A stretch of 64,000 nt of DNA from an uncultured Muribaculaceae bacterium (GCA_910579305.1 CAJTTA010000004.1:25206-89205), one strand, 5' to 3'. Positions 33,473-42,894 are shown, counted from the first letter of the stretch. The notes: generated by a model from the sequence alone, not told the origin. Translations and numbers: made by a program.

Positions 33473-34614
33473 GGTTGGTAGAAGGGTTTTATGTAAGCCT
33501 GAGAGAAATCGGTATTCTCTATGGCATCGGCCATGACGGTGAGCGTGTCGGGATTATAATAGGGATTCTCCCTGCGGGAGGCCAAAGCTCTCAGAGAGGG
33601 CGAAAACAGGCGCTCTACCCCGAGGGCGATCTGCCCGGCATCGCAATCCGCATGAATCACCGAAGGCGCGCGCATGCGCCCTTGCTGGCGTATGCCTATG
33701 TCGAGCACCGGGACTCCCGCCGAGGATACTTCCACAATTCCGCTCGATGAATTGCCTATAACTCCGCCCACATAATGGAGCGCCGAAAGATAGCGCCGCA
33801 TCCCCAGGGCGGGAATGACGCGCACGCGCCTCGGATATCGTGCGGCAAATTCGTGTATCGCGGCTATGAGAGGGGCGGGATCCACATCATTGTTAGGATA
33901 TGTGAAAAGCAGACGCAATGACGGCTTTGAGTCCATGGCCCGTGAAAGCCCCTCAAGCAGACAGGCATATTGCCGGACGGGAGACAAGACAGGCTCCAAT
34001 GTCGCGGCGTGCATGGTGCAGAGCAATGTGTCGCGGTCAAGAGCAAAGTCAATGTCGGTCTCAAGAACCGCCTTATCCATCAGGCTTATCGACAATATAT
34101 TGTGCACTCCGATGGCTCCCGTGTCAAACACTCTCGCCGGATCTTCGCCCATGCTCACCACTCTGCGGCGATAGTCTTCACATTCGGTGAAATGCAGCCA
34201 AGAGAGTTTGGTTATGGCATGACGGAACATATCGTCGGAGGCTCCTTCACTCACGGCCCCTCCCGCTATGTGCACTATGGGCACACCGCTCATCACGGCT
34301 GCCTGAGCGATGGCAAGCATCTCGAACCGATCGCCGAGACATATCATGCACGCGGGCTTCAGACGCGCAAGCGCTTCGGCATACTGAAGCAGGCAGGCCG
34401 AGGCTATGACTACCGGCGAACCCTGCACGTCACAACGCAGGGCCGGGAGAAATCCATCAGCCTCAATCTCGCGCACAGTCATTCCTAGCTCGGGATTGAA
34501 GTGCATGTTGGCAGCAAGCACCTGCACCTCATGGCCGCGCCGACGAAGCTCCGATGCCAGAGGCGAAAGCAAGCCCCAGTCGGCCCTTGTGGTTGTAGCC
34601 ACCGCTATCTTCAT
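33454..34614 (-). CDS. UDP-sugar hydrolysing 2-epimerase (NeuC/LegG-like)
   Basis: A 386-residue enzyme of the hydrolysing GlcNAc 2-epimerase family. It begins VATTTRADWGLLSPL and has CLGDRFEMLAIA, HIAGGAVSEGASDDMFRHAITKLS and GNSSSGIVEV. NeuC makes ManNAc, LegG makes 2,4-diacetamido-2,4,6-trideoxymannose; the LegB-like gene in the same operon favours LegG. I use ATG 34614; a GTG at 34623 would overlap the previous stop. It overlaps the LegF-like gene by 19 nt. Confidence 0.85.
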   Translation of the reverse strand: MKIAVATTTRADWGLLSPLASELRRRGHEVQVLAANMHFNPELGMTVREIEADGFLPALRCDVQGSPVVIASACLLQYAEALARLKPACMICLGDRFEMLAIAQAAVMSGVPIVHIAGGAVSEGASDDMFRHAITKLSWLHFTECEDYRRRVVSMGEDPARVFDTGAIGVHNILSISLMDKAVLETDIDFALDRDTLLCTMHAATLEPVLSPVRQYACLLEGLSRAMDSKPSLRLLFTYPNNDVDPAPLIAAIHEFAARYPRRVRVIPALGMRRYLSALHYVGGVIGNSSSGIVEVSSAGVPVLDIGIRQQGRMRAPSVIHADCDAGQIALGVERLFSPSLRALASRRENPYYNPDTLTVMADAIENTDFSQAYIKPFYQPCATSI

Positions 34615-34619
34615 AGTTT

Positions 34620-35633
34620 TCACAGAGTTATCAGTTCATCCTCGGCAAAGTCCCGGGGCGCCTTCGAGCCAAGCACCTCATCCCAGCGCATGGGAGAGAT
34701 GCCATTGCCCGGACGCTTCACCGTGATATTGCTCTCGGTGTAGATCTCGCCGGCCTTTATGGGCCTGAGAGCCACTATGCTCTTTCGGGCCACCACCATG
34801 TTCTTGCCCTCGCTCTCCGTGACATGCTTGCTATCGGAGCCGAGAGCAAGATCGATATTGCGTATAGCCCGCACCATGGCCTCAAGCTCGGAGGGGATAA
34901 GAGATGCTCTGTGATCAGGGCCGGGCAGAGAGCGGTCGAGGGTGAAATGCTTCTCTATCACGGCAGCTCCGAGAGCAGTGGCGGCTATGGGCACCTCAAT
35001 ACCGCATGTGTGGTCGGAATACCCGGTGCGCACATTCAGCTCCGAGGCTATCCTGCTCATGGCCAGCAGATTCACATCCTGCATGGGAGTGGGATACTCA
35101 GTATTGCAGTGCAGCACTGTAATATCATCGCGTGTAAGCGGGCCCGATGTGAGAATCTCGATCGCATCGGCTATTTCCTGAATCGTGGACATTCCGGTGC
35201 TGAGTATCACGGGCTGACCGGCACGGGCCACGGCACGCAGATAGGGCAGATTGGTGATCTCTCCGGAGGGCACTTTCATGTAGTCCTGCCCGAGGCGGGC
35301 GAGAAGGTCGACCGACACAAGGTCAAACGGAGTGGACATGAATCCCACACCTTCCCGGCGACATTCCTCCTTCAAGTCGGCATACGCCTCAAGAGGCAGA
35401 TGAATGGCCTTGCACATCTCCAGCTGGGAGCGTGCAGCTCCGTCGGTGTCTTTCTGATACTCTGCCTTGGGGGCGAATGCTGATATGACCAGCTCCGGCA
35501 CAGCCGTCTGGAATTTCACGTAATCCACTCCGCACCGGGCGGCGACACGCACCATCTCCAGGGCTCGCTCCATGGAGCCGTTGTGGTTGACTCCGGCTTC
35601 GGCAATTATTATTGTATGACGCTTATTTTCCAT
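34620..35633 (-). CDS. Nonulosonic acid synthase (NeuB/LegI-like)
   Basis: A 337-residue enzyme condensing a six-carbon amino sugar with phosphoenolpyruvate. It has IIAEAGVNHNG, VDYVKFQTAVPE, FMSTPFD, KVPSGEITNLPYL, ILSTGMST, LHCNTEYPTP, GYSDHT and EKHFTLDRSLPGPDH, and a C-terminal SAF (antifreeze-like) domain from about residue 275 (RKSIVALRPIKAGE, RPGNGISPM). The neighbours make legionaminate the likely product over sialate. Confidence 0.9.
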   Translation of the reverse strand: MENKRHTIIIAEAGVNHNGSMERALEMVRVAARCGVDYVKFQTAVPELVISAFAPKAEYQKDTDGAARSQLEMCKAIHLPLEAYADLKEECRREGVGFMSTPFDLVSVDLLARLGQDYMKVPSGEITNLPYLRAVARAGQPVILSTGMSTIQEIADAIEILTSGPLTRDDITVLHCNTEYPTPMQDVNLLAMSRIASELNVRTGYSDHTCGIEVPIAATALGAAVIEKHFTLDRSLPGPDHRASLIPSELEAMVRAIRNIDLALGSDSKHVTESEGKNMVVARKSIVALRPIKAGEIYTESNITVKRPGNGISPMRWDEVLGSKAPRDFAEDELITL

Positions 35634-36576
35634 AGAATATCACCTCCTTCTGATAGCGGGCCATGAGGGTGTCGGGCATCCAGTCATCACATGGAGACAG
35701 GGGCATGCCCTGCGACTCTTTCAGGATAAAATCCGTGATGGGAGCACCTGCATATATCGAGCAGACAACACCGCCGCCCAACCTGGGATTTACTTCCATG
35801 AGCAGATAGCGGTCTTTGCTGAGATCATGCAGGAATTGCAGAGTCACGGCTCCGCGCAGCCGGAATGCCTCAAGCACTCTGCGGCTCATGGCCTCTACCT
35901 CGGGAAGATGGCATGTGCGGGTGCGGGTGACTTCGCCACCCATCACTTCTTCCCGCAGACGAGGCACAGTGCAGAGTATCTTGCCCGAGGCGTCGACGTA
36001 ACAGTCTACGGTGTATTCCTCGCTTTTCTCTATGTATTCCTGCACGAGATACTCAGTGATTCCCTCAAGCTGCATGAGATCCTCCATATTATAGAATACT
36101 TTTATGCCTCTTGAGGCCGAACCATGGCGGGGCTTGGCTATGGCCGGCATTGTGGCGGTGAGGGCAGAATAAGTGGTGGGGATGGGTATCTCGGCTTCTT
36201 TGAAGGCCTTGGCGGCCGCAATCTTGTCGAACATGGTCTCGGCGACATCGCTGGCACTCGCCGGCACAAATACTTCGGGCAGCTTCTCGCTGCAACGGGC
36301 TGCGATCTCTATGGCCCCGTCTACGAAAGGGAGTATTATATCCACATGCTCGCGGCGACACACTTCCAAAAGATCGTCCACCACAAGAGGATCACTCCAT
36401 TTGCGCCCGACAATGACATCGGCCACGGCCGCTATGGGCACTTTGGCCTGGAGCTCATAACTCAATATTCTCACCGCTTTGCCCATGTGCTTGCCGCTCT
36501 GCATGAGGAGCTCGGCCATAGAGACGCGGCGGGCACCGCCGAGCATGAGTATCGTGATGAGGTGATCGGGAATCAT
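35623..36576 (-). CDS. ATP-grasp enzyme in the nonulosonic acid operon
   Basis: A 317-residue ATP-grasp protein of the carbamoyl-phosphate-synthase-like class: N-terminal LMLGGARRVSMAELL, FVDGAIEIAARCSE, the ATP-binding AIAKPRHGSASRGI and LVQEYIEKSEEYTVDCY, and LMEVNPRLGGGVVCS at the metal site. ATP-grasp enzymes join a carboxylate to an amine or thiol through an acyl phosphate. In a nonulosonic acid cluster it could amidate or aminoacylate the sugar acid or its precursor; this is inference. It overlaps LegB- and LegI-like genes by 4 and 11 nt. Confidence 0.85.
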   Translation of the reverse strand: MIPDHLITILMLGGARRVSMAELLMQSGKHMGKAVRILSYELQAKVPIAAVADVIVGRKWSDPLVVDDLLEVCRREHVDIILPFVDGAIEIAARCSEKLPEVFVPASASDVAETMFDKIAAAKAFKEAEIPIPTTYSALTATMPAIAKPRHGSASRGIKVFYNMEDLMQLEGITEYLVQEYIEKSEEYTVDCYVDASGKILCTVPRLREEVMGGEVTRTRTCHLPEVEAMSRRVLEAFRLRGAVTLQFLHDLSKDRYLLMEVNPRLGGGVVCSIYAGAPITDFILKESQGMPLSPCDDWMPDTLMARYQKEVIFYGK

Positions 36577-37556
36577 TGATTGTAAATATTTGATTTGTAA
36601 CGTTTGAGATTATTCGGATCGGTAAACCACTCTATTGTCTTCTGCAGTCCCTGCTCAAGAGTGAACCGGGGCTCCCATCCGGTGAGAGCGCGTAATTTCT
36701 CGGCAGATCCCAACAGACGGCGCACTTCGCTCTTGGAGGGACGGAGTCTCTGAGGATCAACCACCCAATCCACGTCGGCGCCCATAAGGCGTGCTATAGT
36801 GTGCAGAGTGTGCTCCATGGTGACTTCCCGACCTGTCGCGATATTTATTTCCTGCCCTGCCACCTTGTCGATTTCCGCACGCGCTATGGCCAGGAAGCCC
36901 CTTGCCGTGTCTTCCACATAATTGAAATCGCGGGTGGGGGTGAGGTCTCCCACTTTTATCTCTCTCACGCCCGATGCTATCTGGGTGATTATGGTGGGGA
37001 TTATGGCCCGTGCGCTCTGGCAGGGCCCATAGGTGTTGAACGGCCGCACTATGGTCACAGGAAGCTCAAATGCGTTATAAAAACTCATGGCTATTGCGTC
37101 GGCTCCTATCTTTGTGGCCGAATACGGGCTCTGTGGCTGGCGTGGATGTTTCTCTGTTATAGGCACTTCAAGGGCAGTGCCGTATACCTCGGATGTCGAA
37201 GTGACCAGAAGCTGACGCAGCCCCATGTCACGTGCCGCCTGACACATGTTAAGCGTGCCCTTGATGTTGGTGTCCACATAGCTGTCAGGCGCCACATAGC
37301 TATACGGGATGGCTATAAGAGCCGCAAGATGAAAAGCAGTGTCGACATCACGGCAGATATGCCGGCAGAAATCGGGATCCCGCACGTCGCCACACACTAC
37401 CTCAAGACCCGGATGCACGATGCCTTCGAGCCACCCCCAGTCGTTAAAGGAATTATACTGGCTTAATGCCCTCACTACATATCCCTCGCCAAGAAGCAGG
37501 CGGGTAAGATGCGAACCGATAAATCCATCGGCGCCTGTGACCAAAACTTTTTTCAT
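36573..37556 (-). CDS. legB: NAD-dependent nucleotide-sugar 4,6-dehydratase (LegB-like)
   Basis: A 327-residue extended SDR: KKVLVTGADGFIGSHL, the LSQYNSFNDWGWLE stretch typical of LegB dehydratases, AALIAIPYSY, STSEVYGTA, PYSATKIGADAIA with the YxxxK pair, and RPFNTYGP. In Campylobacter, LegB dehydrates GDP-GlcNAc as the first committed step to legionaminate. ATG 37556 lies 2 nt after the previous stop; the longer frame opens with GTG at 37565. Confidence 0.85.
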   Translation of the reverse strand: MKKVLVTGADGFIGSHLTRLLLGEGYVVRALSQYNSFNDWGWLEGIVHPGLEVVCGDVRDPDFCRHICRDVDTAFHLAALIAIPYSYVAPDSYVDTNIKGTLNMCQAARDMGLRQLLVTSTSEVYGTALEVPITEKHPRQPQSPYSATKIGADAIAMSFYNAFELPVTIVRPFNTYGPCQSARAIIPTIITQIASGVREIKVGDLTPTRDFNYVEDTARGFLAIARAEIDKVAGQEINIATGREVTMEHTLHTIARLMGADVDWVVDPQRLRPSKSEVRRLLGSAEKLRALTGWEPRFTLEQGLQKTIEWFTDPNNLKRYKSNIYNQ

Positions 37557-37558
37557 GT

Positions 37559-37963
37559 CTACCACTTCTTAAAGTAATACATTGTGGCCGGATAGCCTGT
37601 AGCGAGCACCATCTCTCTTCCAGTCAGCTCCACTATCTGCAATTCGCTTTCACGCGGGAGCGAGAGCAGCGGAGGGAAGTCTGCATCGGGGAAAGAAAGA
37701 AACAGCGTCTCATCGGCCAGCCTGTAGTTGCCAAAGGTCTGCAGCGAATTGTGCAACTCGTTCACCTGCTGCATTTCTATAGTCTGATTCTGGAACTTCC
37801 AGAAGATATTTCCTTGATAAGCGGCATCATCCACTCCGGCTCTTGATATGCGCTGGAGCTTCCAGGTGCCATAGAGCCGGCTGTCGCCTCCATTATTGCG
37901 GGTGCAGGAGAGTAGAGTGATAAGGATGAGCGCCGCGCTGATAATAAGTACGTAACGTGTCAT
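37559..37963 (-). CDS. Small lipocalin-like lipoprotein
   Basis: A 134-residue lipoprotein (lipobox ITLLSC near residue 20) with a short beta-rich body (LYGTWKLQRIS, FGNYRLADETLFLSF, ELTGREMVLATGYP). The GTWKLQ opening is common to lipocalin-like Bacteroidota lipoproteins. Function unknown. It overlaps the wzi stop as ATGA and precedes legB by 2 nt. Confidence 0.7.
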   Translation of the reverse strand: MTRYVLIISAALILITLLSCTRNNGGDSRLYGTWKLQRISRAGVDDAAYQGNIFWKFQNQTIEMQQVNELHNSLQTFGNYRLADETLFLSFPDADFPPLLSLPRESELQIVELTGREMVLATGYPATMYYFKKW

Positions 37964-39522
37964 AGTATTCCTGAATAAGATATTGAGAGCATGGCTCCGA
38001 AATTATTGCCGAGCAGTCGCCCCGCATCCCATGCCACGGTGCCGCCGAGACACAGCCCAGTCATTGCGGGCACATGCCAGCGGGCCTCAAGAAGCATGGA
38101 GGTATCGGAGGTGCGCTTCAGCGCCGGAAGCAACGGAGTGCCCCAAGAGGTGCGGAAGCTGAACATGGCGCGCCACTCAAGCGATGAATGCAGCCAGCCT
38201 TCGGCCCCGAGATGGAAACCGCGTATACGGTTATCTGTAAAACGCATATATCCATCGGTATTGTATATGGGGCTCTTCAAGAAAGGAGAGCCTATGGCAA
38301 GGCCGTAATTGGCCCATCCGTTATACATGAAGTTGTTATAATAGTCATCAGCGCCTGTAGCCTGCGACGGTATTCCGGTGCCGGGAAAGTCCCCCGGCGC
38401 CCAGTGCATGGGGCCGCTCTGATTGGTGAAGTCAAGATATTCAGCCACAAAGCCGGAGAGCACCGCATGGCTGTCGGGCGCCCGGTATTCCAGCCCCCAC
38501 ACCCCATCGAATCCATTAAGCTTGCCTATGCCGCTTCCATCCTCCCAGGGACTCTGCATGTAAGCGGTAAGCTCATGACCTGAGGGCAGACGGTAACGGA
38601 GCCGCAGATCCCATGAACCGAGATGATTGCCGTCATAGTAAGCCTTGTCGCCGGAGGAGGCAGATGTCCCTCCCACCCATGGGAACAAGGCATTGATGAA
38701 GTCCTTGAAGCGTGGAGAATTCTTGCTGCTGCCCGTCTGCTCTCCGTCTCTATACCAGGTGGTAGTGCCTCCGAACTGGGTAGCCTGCTGCATACCTACC
38801 GTCACGGAGAACGGTTTCTCCGGATTGGTGCGTAAATAACAGCGGGAATAGTGCATCCAGCTCCCGGTCGTTATAAATGAATTATAGTAATTATAATGAT
38901 TCTCAAGCCACTTGCCGTCGGTCATCTTCCCCCATGATATCTCTCCCTCTATCTGCAGCCAACCTTTGGTAAACGGTATATCCTGAAAATCAATGAATCC
39001 GGCCGACAGACGAGGTATGGGGCGCGAGTTGGCACTCAATGTGAGATCACCACTCCCTATGCGTGAGTTGAAGATGCTGCGCTTGTTTTCGTGCATACCG
39101 GCAGTGAGAAACACTCCTCGGTATTTCACTCCGGCCCAGAGTTGCTGAAGCCACAGAGGAGCCGGATTGGCTCCATGCAAGGCCAGTTCGCCGGATGATG
39201 CGTCATAACGTATATAATCCACCTTGCTCTGCCATCCTGCCAGCGCCTCAATGCCGAAACCGTATTCGAATCTGTGCTCCGTCTTAAGCTCTCTCTCGGC
39301 CTTGAGGTCGAGCATGATGCCGTCACCTTGGGTAAAACGGCCGTGACGGTTGCTCATTATATAATAAGGAGCCAATTGTCCGGTGCTACCCCACACATGC
39401 ATTGTCACGTCATAATTCATGACAGGGCGGGAGAGGGTGTCGGCCGGCTCTTCCTGTAAAGCAGAAGCAGCGGCGGAAAGCGGAATAAGCGCCAGGAATA
39501 CAGAGAAAAGTCTACTTGCCAT
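37960..39522 (-). CDS. Capsule assembly Wzi family outer membrane protein
   Basis: A 520-residue beta-barrel with a signal peptide (LFSVFLALIPLSAAASA). Family features include LAPYYIMSNRHGRF near residue 55, FRTSWGTPL near the end and an aromatic terminal strand. Wzi of Escherichia coli is a lectin barrel that fixes capsule to the cell surface; Bacteroidota homologues are widespread in surface polysaccharide loci. Here it leads into the nonulosonic acid genes, hinting that the product coats the surface. It overlaps the acyltransferase gene upstream by 11 nt. Confidence 0.85.
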   Translation of the reverse strand: MASRLFSVFLALIPLSAAASALQEEPADTLSRPVMNYDVTMHVWGSTGQLAPYYIMSNRHGRFTQGDGIMLDLKAERELKTEHRFEYGFGIEALAGWQSKVDYIRYDASSGELALHGANPAPLWLQQLWAGVKYRGVFLTAGMHENKRSIFNSRIGSGDLTLSANSRPIPRLSAGFIDFQDIPFTKGWLQIEGEISWGKMTDGKWLENHYNYYNSFITTGSWMHYSRCYLRTNPEKPFSVTVGMQQATQFGGTTTWYRDGEQTGSSKNSPRFKDFINALFPWVGGTSASSGDKAYYDGNHLGSWDLRLRYRLPSGHELTAYMQSPWEDGSGIGKLNGFDGVWGLEYRAPDSHAVLSGFVAEYLDFTNQSGPMHWAPGDFPGTGIPSQATGADDYYNNFMYNGWANYGLAIGSPFLKSPIYNTDGYMRFTDNRIRGFHLGAEGWLHSSLEWRAMFSFRTSWGTPLLPALKRTSDTSMLLEARWHVPAMTGLCLGGTVAWDAGRLLGNNFGAMLSISYSGIL

Positions 39523-40441
39523 TATACGTACCTATATGCCTGTTCTTTTTACTTTCGAATATCTCGGATATCGCAAAGAAGATTCCACTCTCTTCCACAT
39601 CTCCAAACTCCTTGTTGATCGCAGTTCCGAACATGCGCATCGTGGGCGAAAGGCTCATATATGCGTTTACAAGCGGGGGGATATTCACGCCATGGGCACG
39701 TATCTCATGATTCAAAATCTTGTAATCGGTCTTGAAATCCGGGCCTGTAAACATCCGTTGCAATTCTGAACATGCCTTTTCGCTCACCAGCGGTTCGATG
39801 GGCCACACCAGTCTGTCGGGATCAGGAAAATGCTTGTGCAGGAAATACAGCAGCATGTCGCGGCACTCCCAGTTATAACCGGGATACATGGTGACTTTGC
39901 CAAAAAGATATTTTATCTGCGGATATTCCACAGTGAGAGCGCCGAGCCCGTCCCATAGATTATCCAGAGCATACAGGGCCTTGCTGCCTGCTTTGCTGCT
40001 CTGATATTCAAGAGTGACAAAGGAACGTCCCAGCTCCAGCATATGCGGGAGATAATCCTCTATGAAGCGAGAGGAGAAGCGAAACATATGGCTTGTGGCT
40101 ATGCGGGGAGTGCCGTCGGGAAGCATCTCGATATCTTCGCCGAGAATAAAGCGATAGCCTCCTATGATCTTACAGGCATGCGGATCCCACACTATAAGCT
40201 GACGGCATGGCACAGGCATTGTGTCGAATTCATCTATATCGCATTCAAGCCCTGTGCCTCCTCCCGCATCCCGGAACGCGATCTCGCGCAGGCGTCCTAT
40301 TTCACGCATAATGTGGGGACACGAGTGGGCATCAGTGACATATATCTCATTATCACCCTTGTTGGTATGGCGCAATAAGCGGGAGGGCGTAAGCTCGCCC
40401 GCCAAAGCCTCTCGCGACACGGGTGGTATTATTTCCTTCAT
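39512..40441 (-). CDS. GNAT-family acyltransferase, GlsB/OlsB-like (amino-acid lipid synthesis)
   Basis: A 309-residue acyltransferase of the class that makes lyso-ornithine or lyso-glycine lipids from acyl-ACP. Visible motifs: REIGRLREIAFRD, IVWDPHACKIIGGYRF, LELGRSFVTLEYQ, YLFGKVTMYPGYNWECRDMLLYFLHKHF. In Bacteroides the homologue GlsB works with GlsA on glycine lipids; no GlsA partner gene lies next to it. I start at ATG 40441 because the promoter box at 40468 lies inside the longer frame. First gene of the operon down to 32241. Confidence 0.75.
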   Translation of the reverse strand: MKEIIPPVSREALAGELTPSRLLRHTNKGDNEIYVTDAHSCPHIMREIGRLREIAFRDAGGGTGLECDIDEFDTMPVPCRQLIVWDPHACKIIGGYRFILGEDIEMLPDGTPRIATSHMFRFSSRFIEDYLPHMLELGRSFVTLEYQSSKAGSKALYALDNLWDGLGALTVEYPQIKYLFGKVTMYPGYNWECRDMLLYFLHKHFPDPDRLVWPIEPLVSEKACSELQRMFTGPDFKTDYKILNHEIRAHGVNIPPLVNAYMSLSPTMRMFGTAINKEFGDVEESGIFFAISEIFESKKNRHIGTYNGK

Positions 40442-40467
40442 GCTTGCTAACACATTGTTATAAGTCG

Positions 40468-40475
40468 CAAAAATA
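40468..40475 (-). promoter_or_regulatory. -7 promoter element of the nonulosonic acid operon
   Basis: TATTTTTG on the minus strand, 26 nt before the ATG at 40441. The -33 region shows no clear TTG at 19-21 nt, so the promoter may be activator-dependent or weak. Confidence 0.5.
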
Positions 40476-40528
40476 CAAAAAATCTGCGAGAATGAAAACA
40501 TCATGCGCCGCAATTCAATAATAAAAGA

Positions 40529-40586
40529 TATTCCGGCATCGGAAATTCTTAATTAAACATCTGATTAAGAACCTGATACCGGAATA
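40529..40586 (-). terminator. Long imperfect hairpin, probable terminator of the TonB receptor gene
   Basis: Outer arms TATTCCGG/CCGGAATA (40529-40536, 40579-40586) and inner arms TTCTTAAT/ATTAAGAA (40546-40553, 40564-40571) nest in one long stem with internal bulges, 30 nt past the receptor stop. A T-rich stretch (TCTTTTATTATTG) follows on the minus strand. Confidence 0.6.
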
Positions 40587-40615
40587 AGCTATGTAATTGA
40601 AGCCACACCTGCGGC

Positions 40616-42778
40616 TCACATTCCCACTGAGGGCATAGGGGAAGAAGATGAGGAGGACTTGTCTATTGCATCGGAATCGATTTTATCACGGCCCTCCACC
40701 CTGGAATTGAGTTTGCCGAGCCTGAGGGAGACACTCACCTGCACCATGCGCAGATTCATATGGCCCGTAGTGCGGCTCATATATCCATCGCCATATTCTA
40801 TCTGCTTAATATTCATGCGACTATAGAACGGGTCGATTACGCTCACCGTCACATTCAGCCGGTCTTCCTTAAGGAATGAGCGACCGAGAGTGAGCATATG
40901 CACAAATTGCGATACGCCTCTGCCCTGAAGCTCCACCTGCGGAGTCATGGCAAACACGTTGGCGCCGAGATTAAGATTCCAGGGAAGCTTCTGCTGCAGT
41001 CCGGCAAACACGTTCAGCATCCATCCGTGATTGGCAAAATTATCGGCTCGCTTGTTAATGTATGAGGGGGTGATGCCACACATGAGGGTGCTCTTCATGC
41101 CTATACGCCAGGTGGCATTGAGCGCGAGTGTCACATTCTTGCCATGCATGGCATTGGCATAAGTCGTGTATCTCACGCCGTCGCGCACATACATCAGGCC
41201 CGTAAGCCCGTCATTGAAGAACGTATAAGAAAGCCTTGAGCTTATCATGAAAGCCCCGTGCATGCCGGTGTAAGCGAGCGCAACTGAGTTATGACGCTCC
41301 GGCTTAAGATAAGGGTTGCCCACAGTCACCTCAAGAGGATTGCCTGCATTCAGATAGGGATTCAGGTAATATATGCCGGGACGCGATATGCGCATGTCAT
41401 AAGTGGCGCTGAGGCTGCGTGCCGGAGCAAAGCTCCATCCCAAAGCCACACTTGGGACAAGGTTGGAATAATCGGCCTTGAAATCCTCTCCCGGGCCGAA
41501 GAGGAAATGCGCCTTCTGAGCCGTATGCTCATATCTCAGACCAGCCTTGGCCGTGAAATCTCCTGCCGACAAAGCATATGAGGCAAAGCCTGCCGCTATC
41601 GTAGTGCGATGCCGATAGTCGAGGTCAAGAGATGTGGAAGTCGCTGTGCGCCATGTCATCTTGGCTCCGGCCTCTATGGTGTGGTGCTCCCCTATGGGCA
41701 AGGAATATTCGGCAAGAGCCATATGCTGAGGCATATTGTTGTCATTGTCGCTTGTATAGTCCTCCGGCAGAACCGCATCGGAAGACTCGGCAAGTGGATA
41801 ATAGTACGCTCCTGTCGTGGAAGTGGACGGCTGAGTGTCAAACTGATAGGCTACCCTAAGCTTATGGCTTCGGTCTCCTCCGAATATATGCGTATAGTCT
41901 ACTCCCGCACTCACAGAGTTGGAGTGTCCCCTATTGTCATTCAGCATGCCATAGCGCTGCGACAACACTCCATCGAAACTTGTGGCTGCCACTGCATCAT
42001 ATGGTGTTTTCCAGGAATACAGATGCCATGAACCCGATAATGCAAGCCTGTCGGCTTCCGTCAGCTTAATGTTGGCATCAAGCTGCGCATGGCCGAAGTC
42101 AAACTTATTCTTCATCTTTCCCGAGAACTCGCGTGACATTCCGTCAGCCTGGGCTCGCAGCATGTCGATATACATGGCAGGCATTGCGCCATGCGAGCCG
42201 TTGACATTCAGGGTAAGTCCCACCCTACCCTTCTGCATCATGGCATATATGTTTCCGCCCTGATTGTTGCTGCCGGCATCGACTGTGGCTGTAAGGGAAT
42301 AGCCATCCATATTCTCGCCTGCCCTCTTCATTATTATATTGAGCACGCCTCCCACCCCTTCGGCGTCATAACGCGCTCCGGGGGAATTCACTACTTCTAT
42401 GCGCTGGACTACAGATGCAGGCATTGCTTTGAAAATTTTGCCGGCATTCTGCCCGAAGGCTGGATTGGGACGGCCATCTATTTCCACCACAAAGTCGCCC
42501 GAACCGTTAAGCATCACATTATCCTGCGCATCGACTGTCACCCCGGGCACCTTGCGCAAGATATCAAGCAGTGTCAGAGCCTTGGCATCAGGATCTGCGG
42601 CAGCTTCGTAGGTAGTTTTTTCAGCTGTGGAGGAAACCACCGGACGCGTGGCTGTCACCACTACCTCTTCCAGCTCTTCCTGAAGAGGCACAGTATCGGC
42701 TGCCTCCTGCGCATGTAGCAGGGAAGCGGCCGATACTGACATTATAGAAATACAGAAAATAGGTTTGAACATATTCAT
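40616..42778 (-). CDS. TonB-dependent receptor with outer membrane beta-barrel (OMP_b-brl_3 type)
   Basis: A 720-residue outer membrane protein: signal peptide (ISIMSVSAASLLHAQ), TonB-box-like EEVVVTATRPVV near residue 37, plug domain with LLDILRKVPGVTVDAQ, VEIDGRPNP and YDAEGVGGVLNIIMKR, then a barrel. Unlike SusC it lacks the N-terminal carboxypeptidase-like domain. The C-terminus after the barrel ends in a Ser-rich tail (DKSSSSSSPMPS). It has its own promoter and terminator; substrate unknown. Confidence 0.88.
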   Translation of the reverse strand: MNMFKPIFCISIMSVSAASLLHAQEAADTVPLQEELEEVVVTATRPVVSSTAEKTTYEAAADPDAKALTLLDILRKVPGVTVDAQDNVMLNGSGDFVVEIDGRPNPAFGQNAGKIFKAMPASVVQRIEVVNSPGARYDAEGVGGVLNIIMKRAGENMDGYSLTATVDAGSNNQGGNIYAMMQKGRVGLTLNVNGSHGAMPAMYIDMLRAQADGMSREFSGKMKNKFDFGHAQLDANIKLTEADRLALSGSWHLYSWKTPYDAVAATSFDGVLSQRYGMLNDNRGHSNSVSAGVDYTHIFGGDRSHKLRVAYQFDTQPSTSTTGAYYYPLAESSDAVLPEDYTSDNDNNMPQHMALAEYSLPIGEHHTIEAGAKMTWRTATSTSLDLDYRHRTTIAAGFASYALSAGDFTAKAGLRYEHTAQKAHFLFGPGEDFKADYSNLVPSVALGWSFAPARSLSATYDMRISRPGIYYLNPYLNAGNPLEVTVGNPYLKPERHNSVALAYTGMHGAFMISSRLSYTFFNDGLTGLMYVRDGVRYTTYANAMHGKNVTLALNATWRIGMKSTLMCGITPSYINKRADNFANHGWMLNVFAGLQQKLPWNLNLGANVFAMTPQVELQGRGVSQFVHMLTLGRSFLKEDRLNVTVSVIDPFYSRMNIKQIEYGDGYMSRTTGHMNLRMVQVSVSLRLGKLNSRVEGRDKIDSDAIDKSSSSSSPMPSVGM

Positions 42779-42808
42779 AATAACTAAATAACTTATATTT
42801 TACCTCTG

Positions 42809-42840
42809 CAAAATTAAGCCCGGGACAGTTGCATTGCAAA
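42809..42840 (-). promoter_or_regulatory. Promoter of the TonB receptor gene
   Basis: TAATTTTG at 42809-42816 and TTTG at 42837-42840 on the minus strand, 20 nt apart; the leader is about 25 nt. Confidence 0.7.
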
Positions 42841-42894
42841 TAAAATCGACAAAAGGTGTATAATCACCGACAAGTAGCTAAAAAAACAAAAAAA

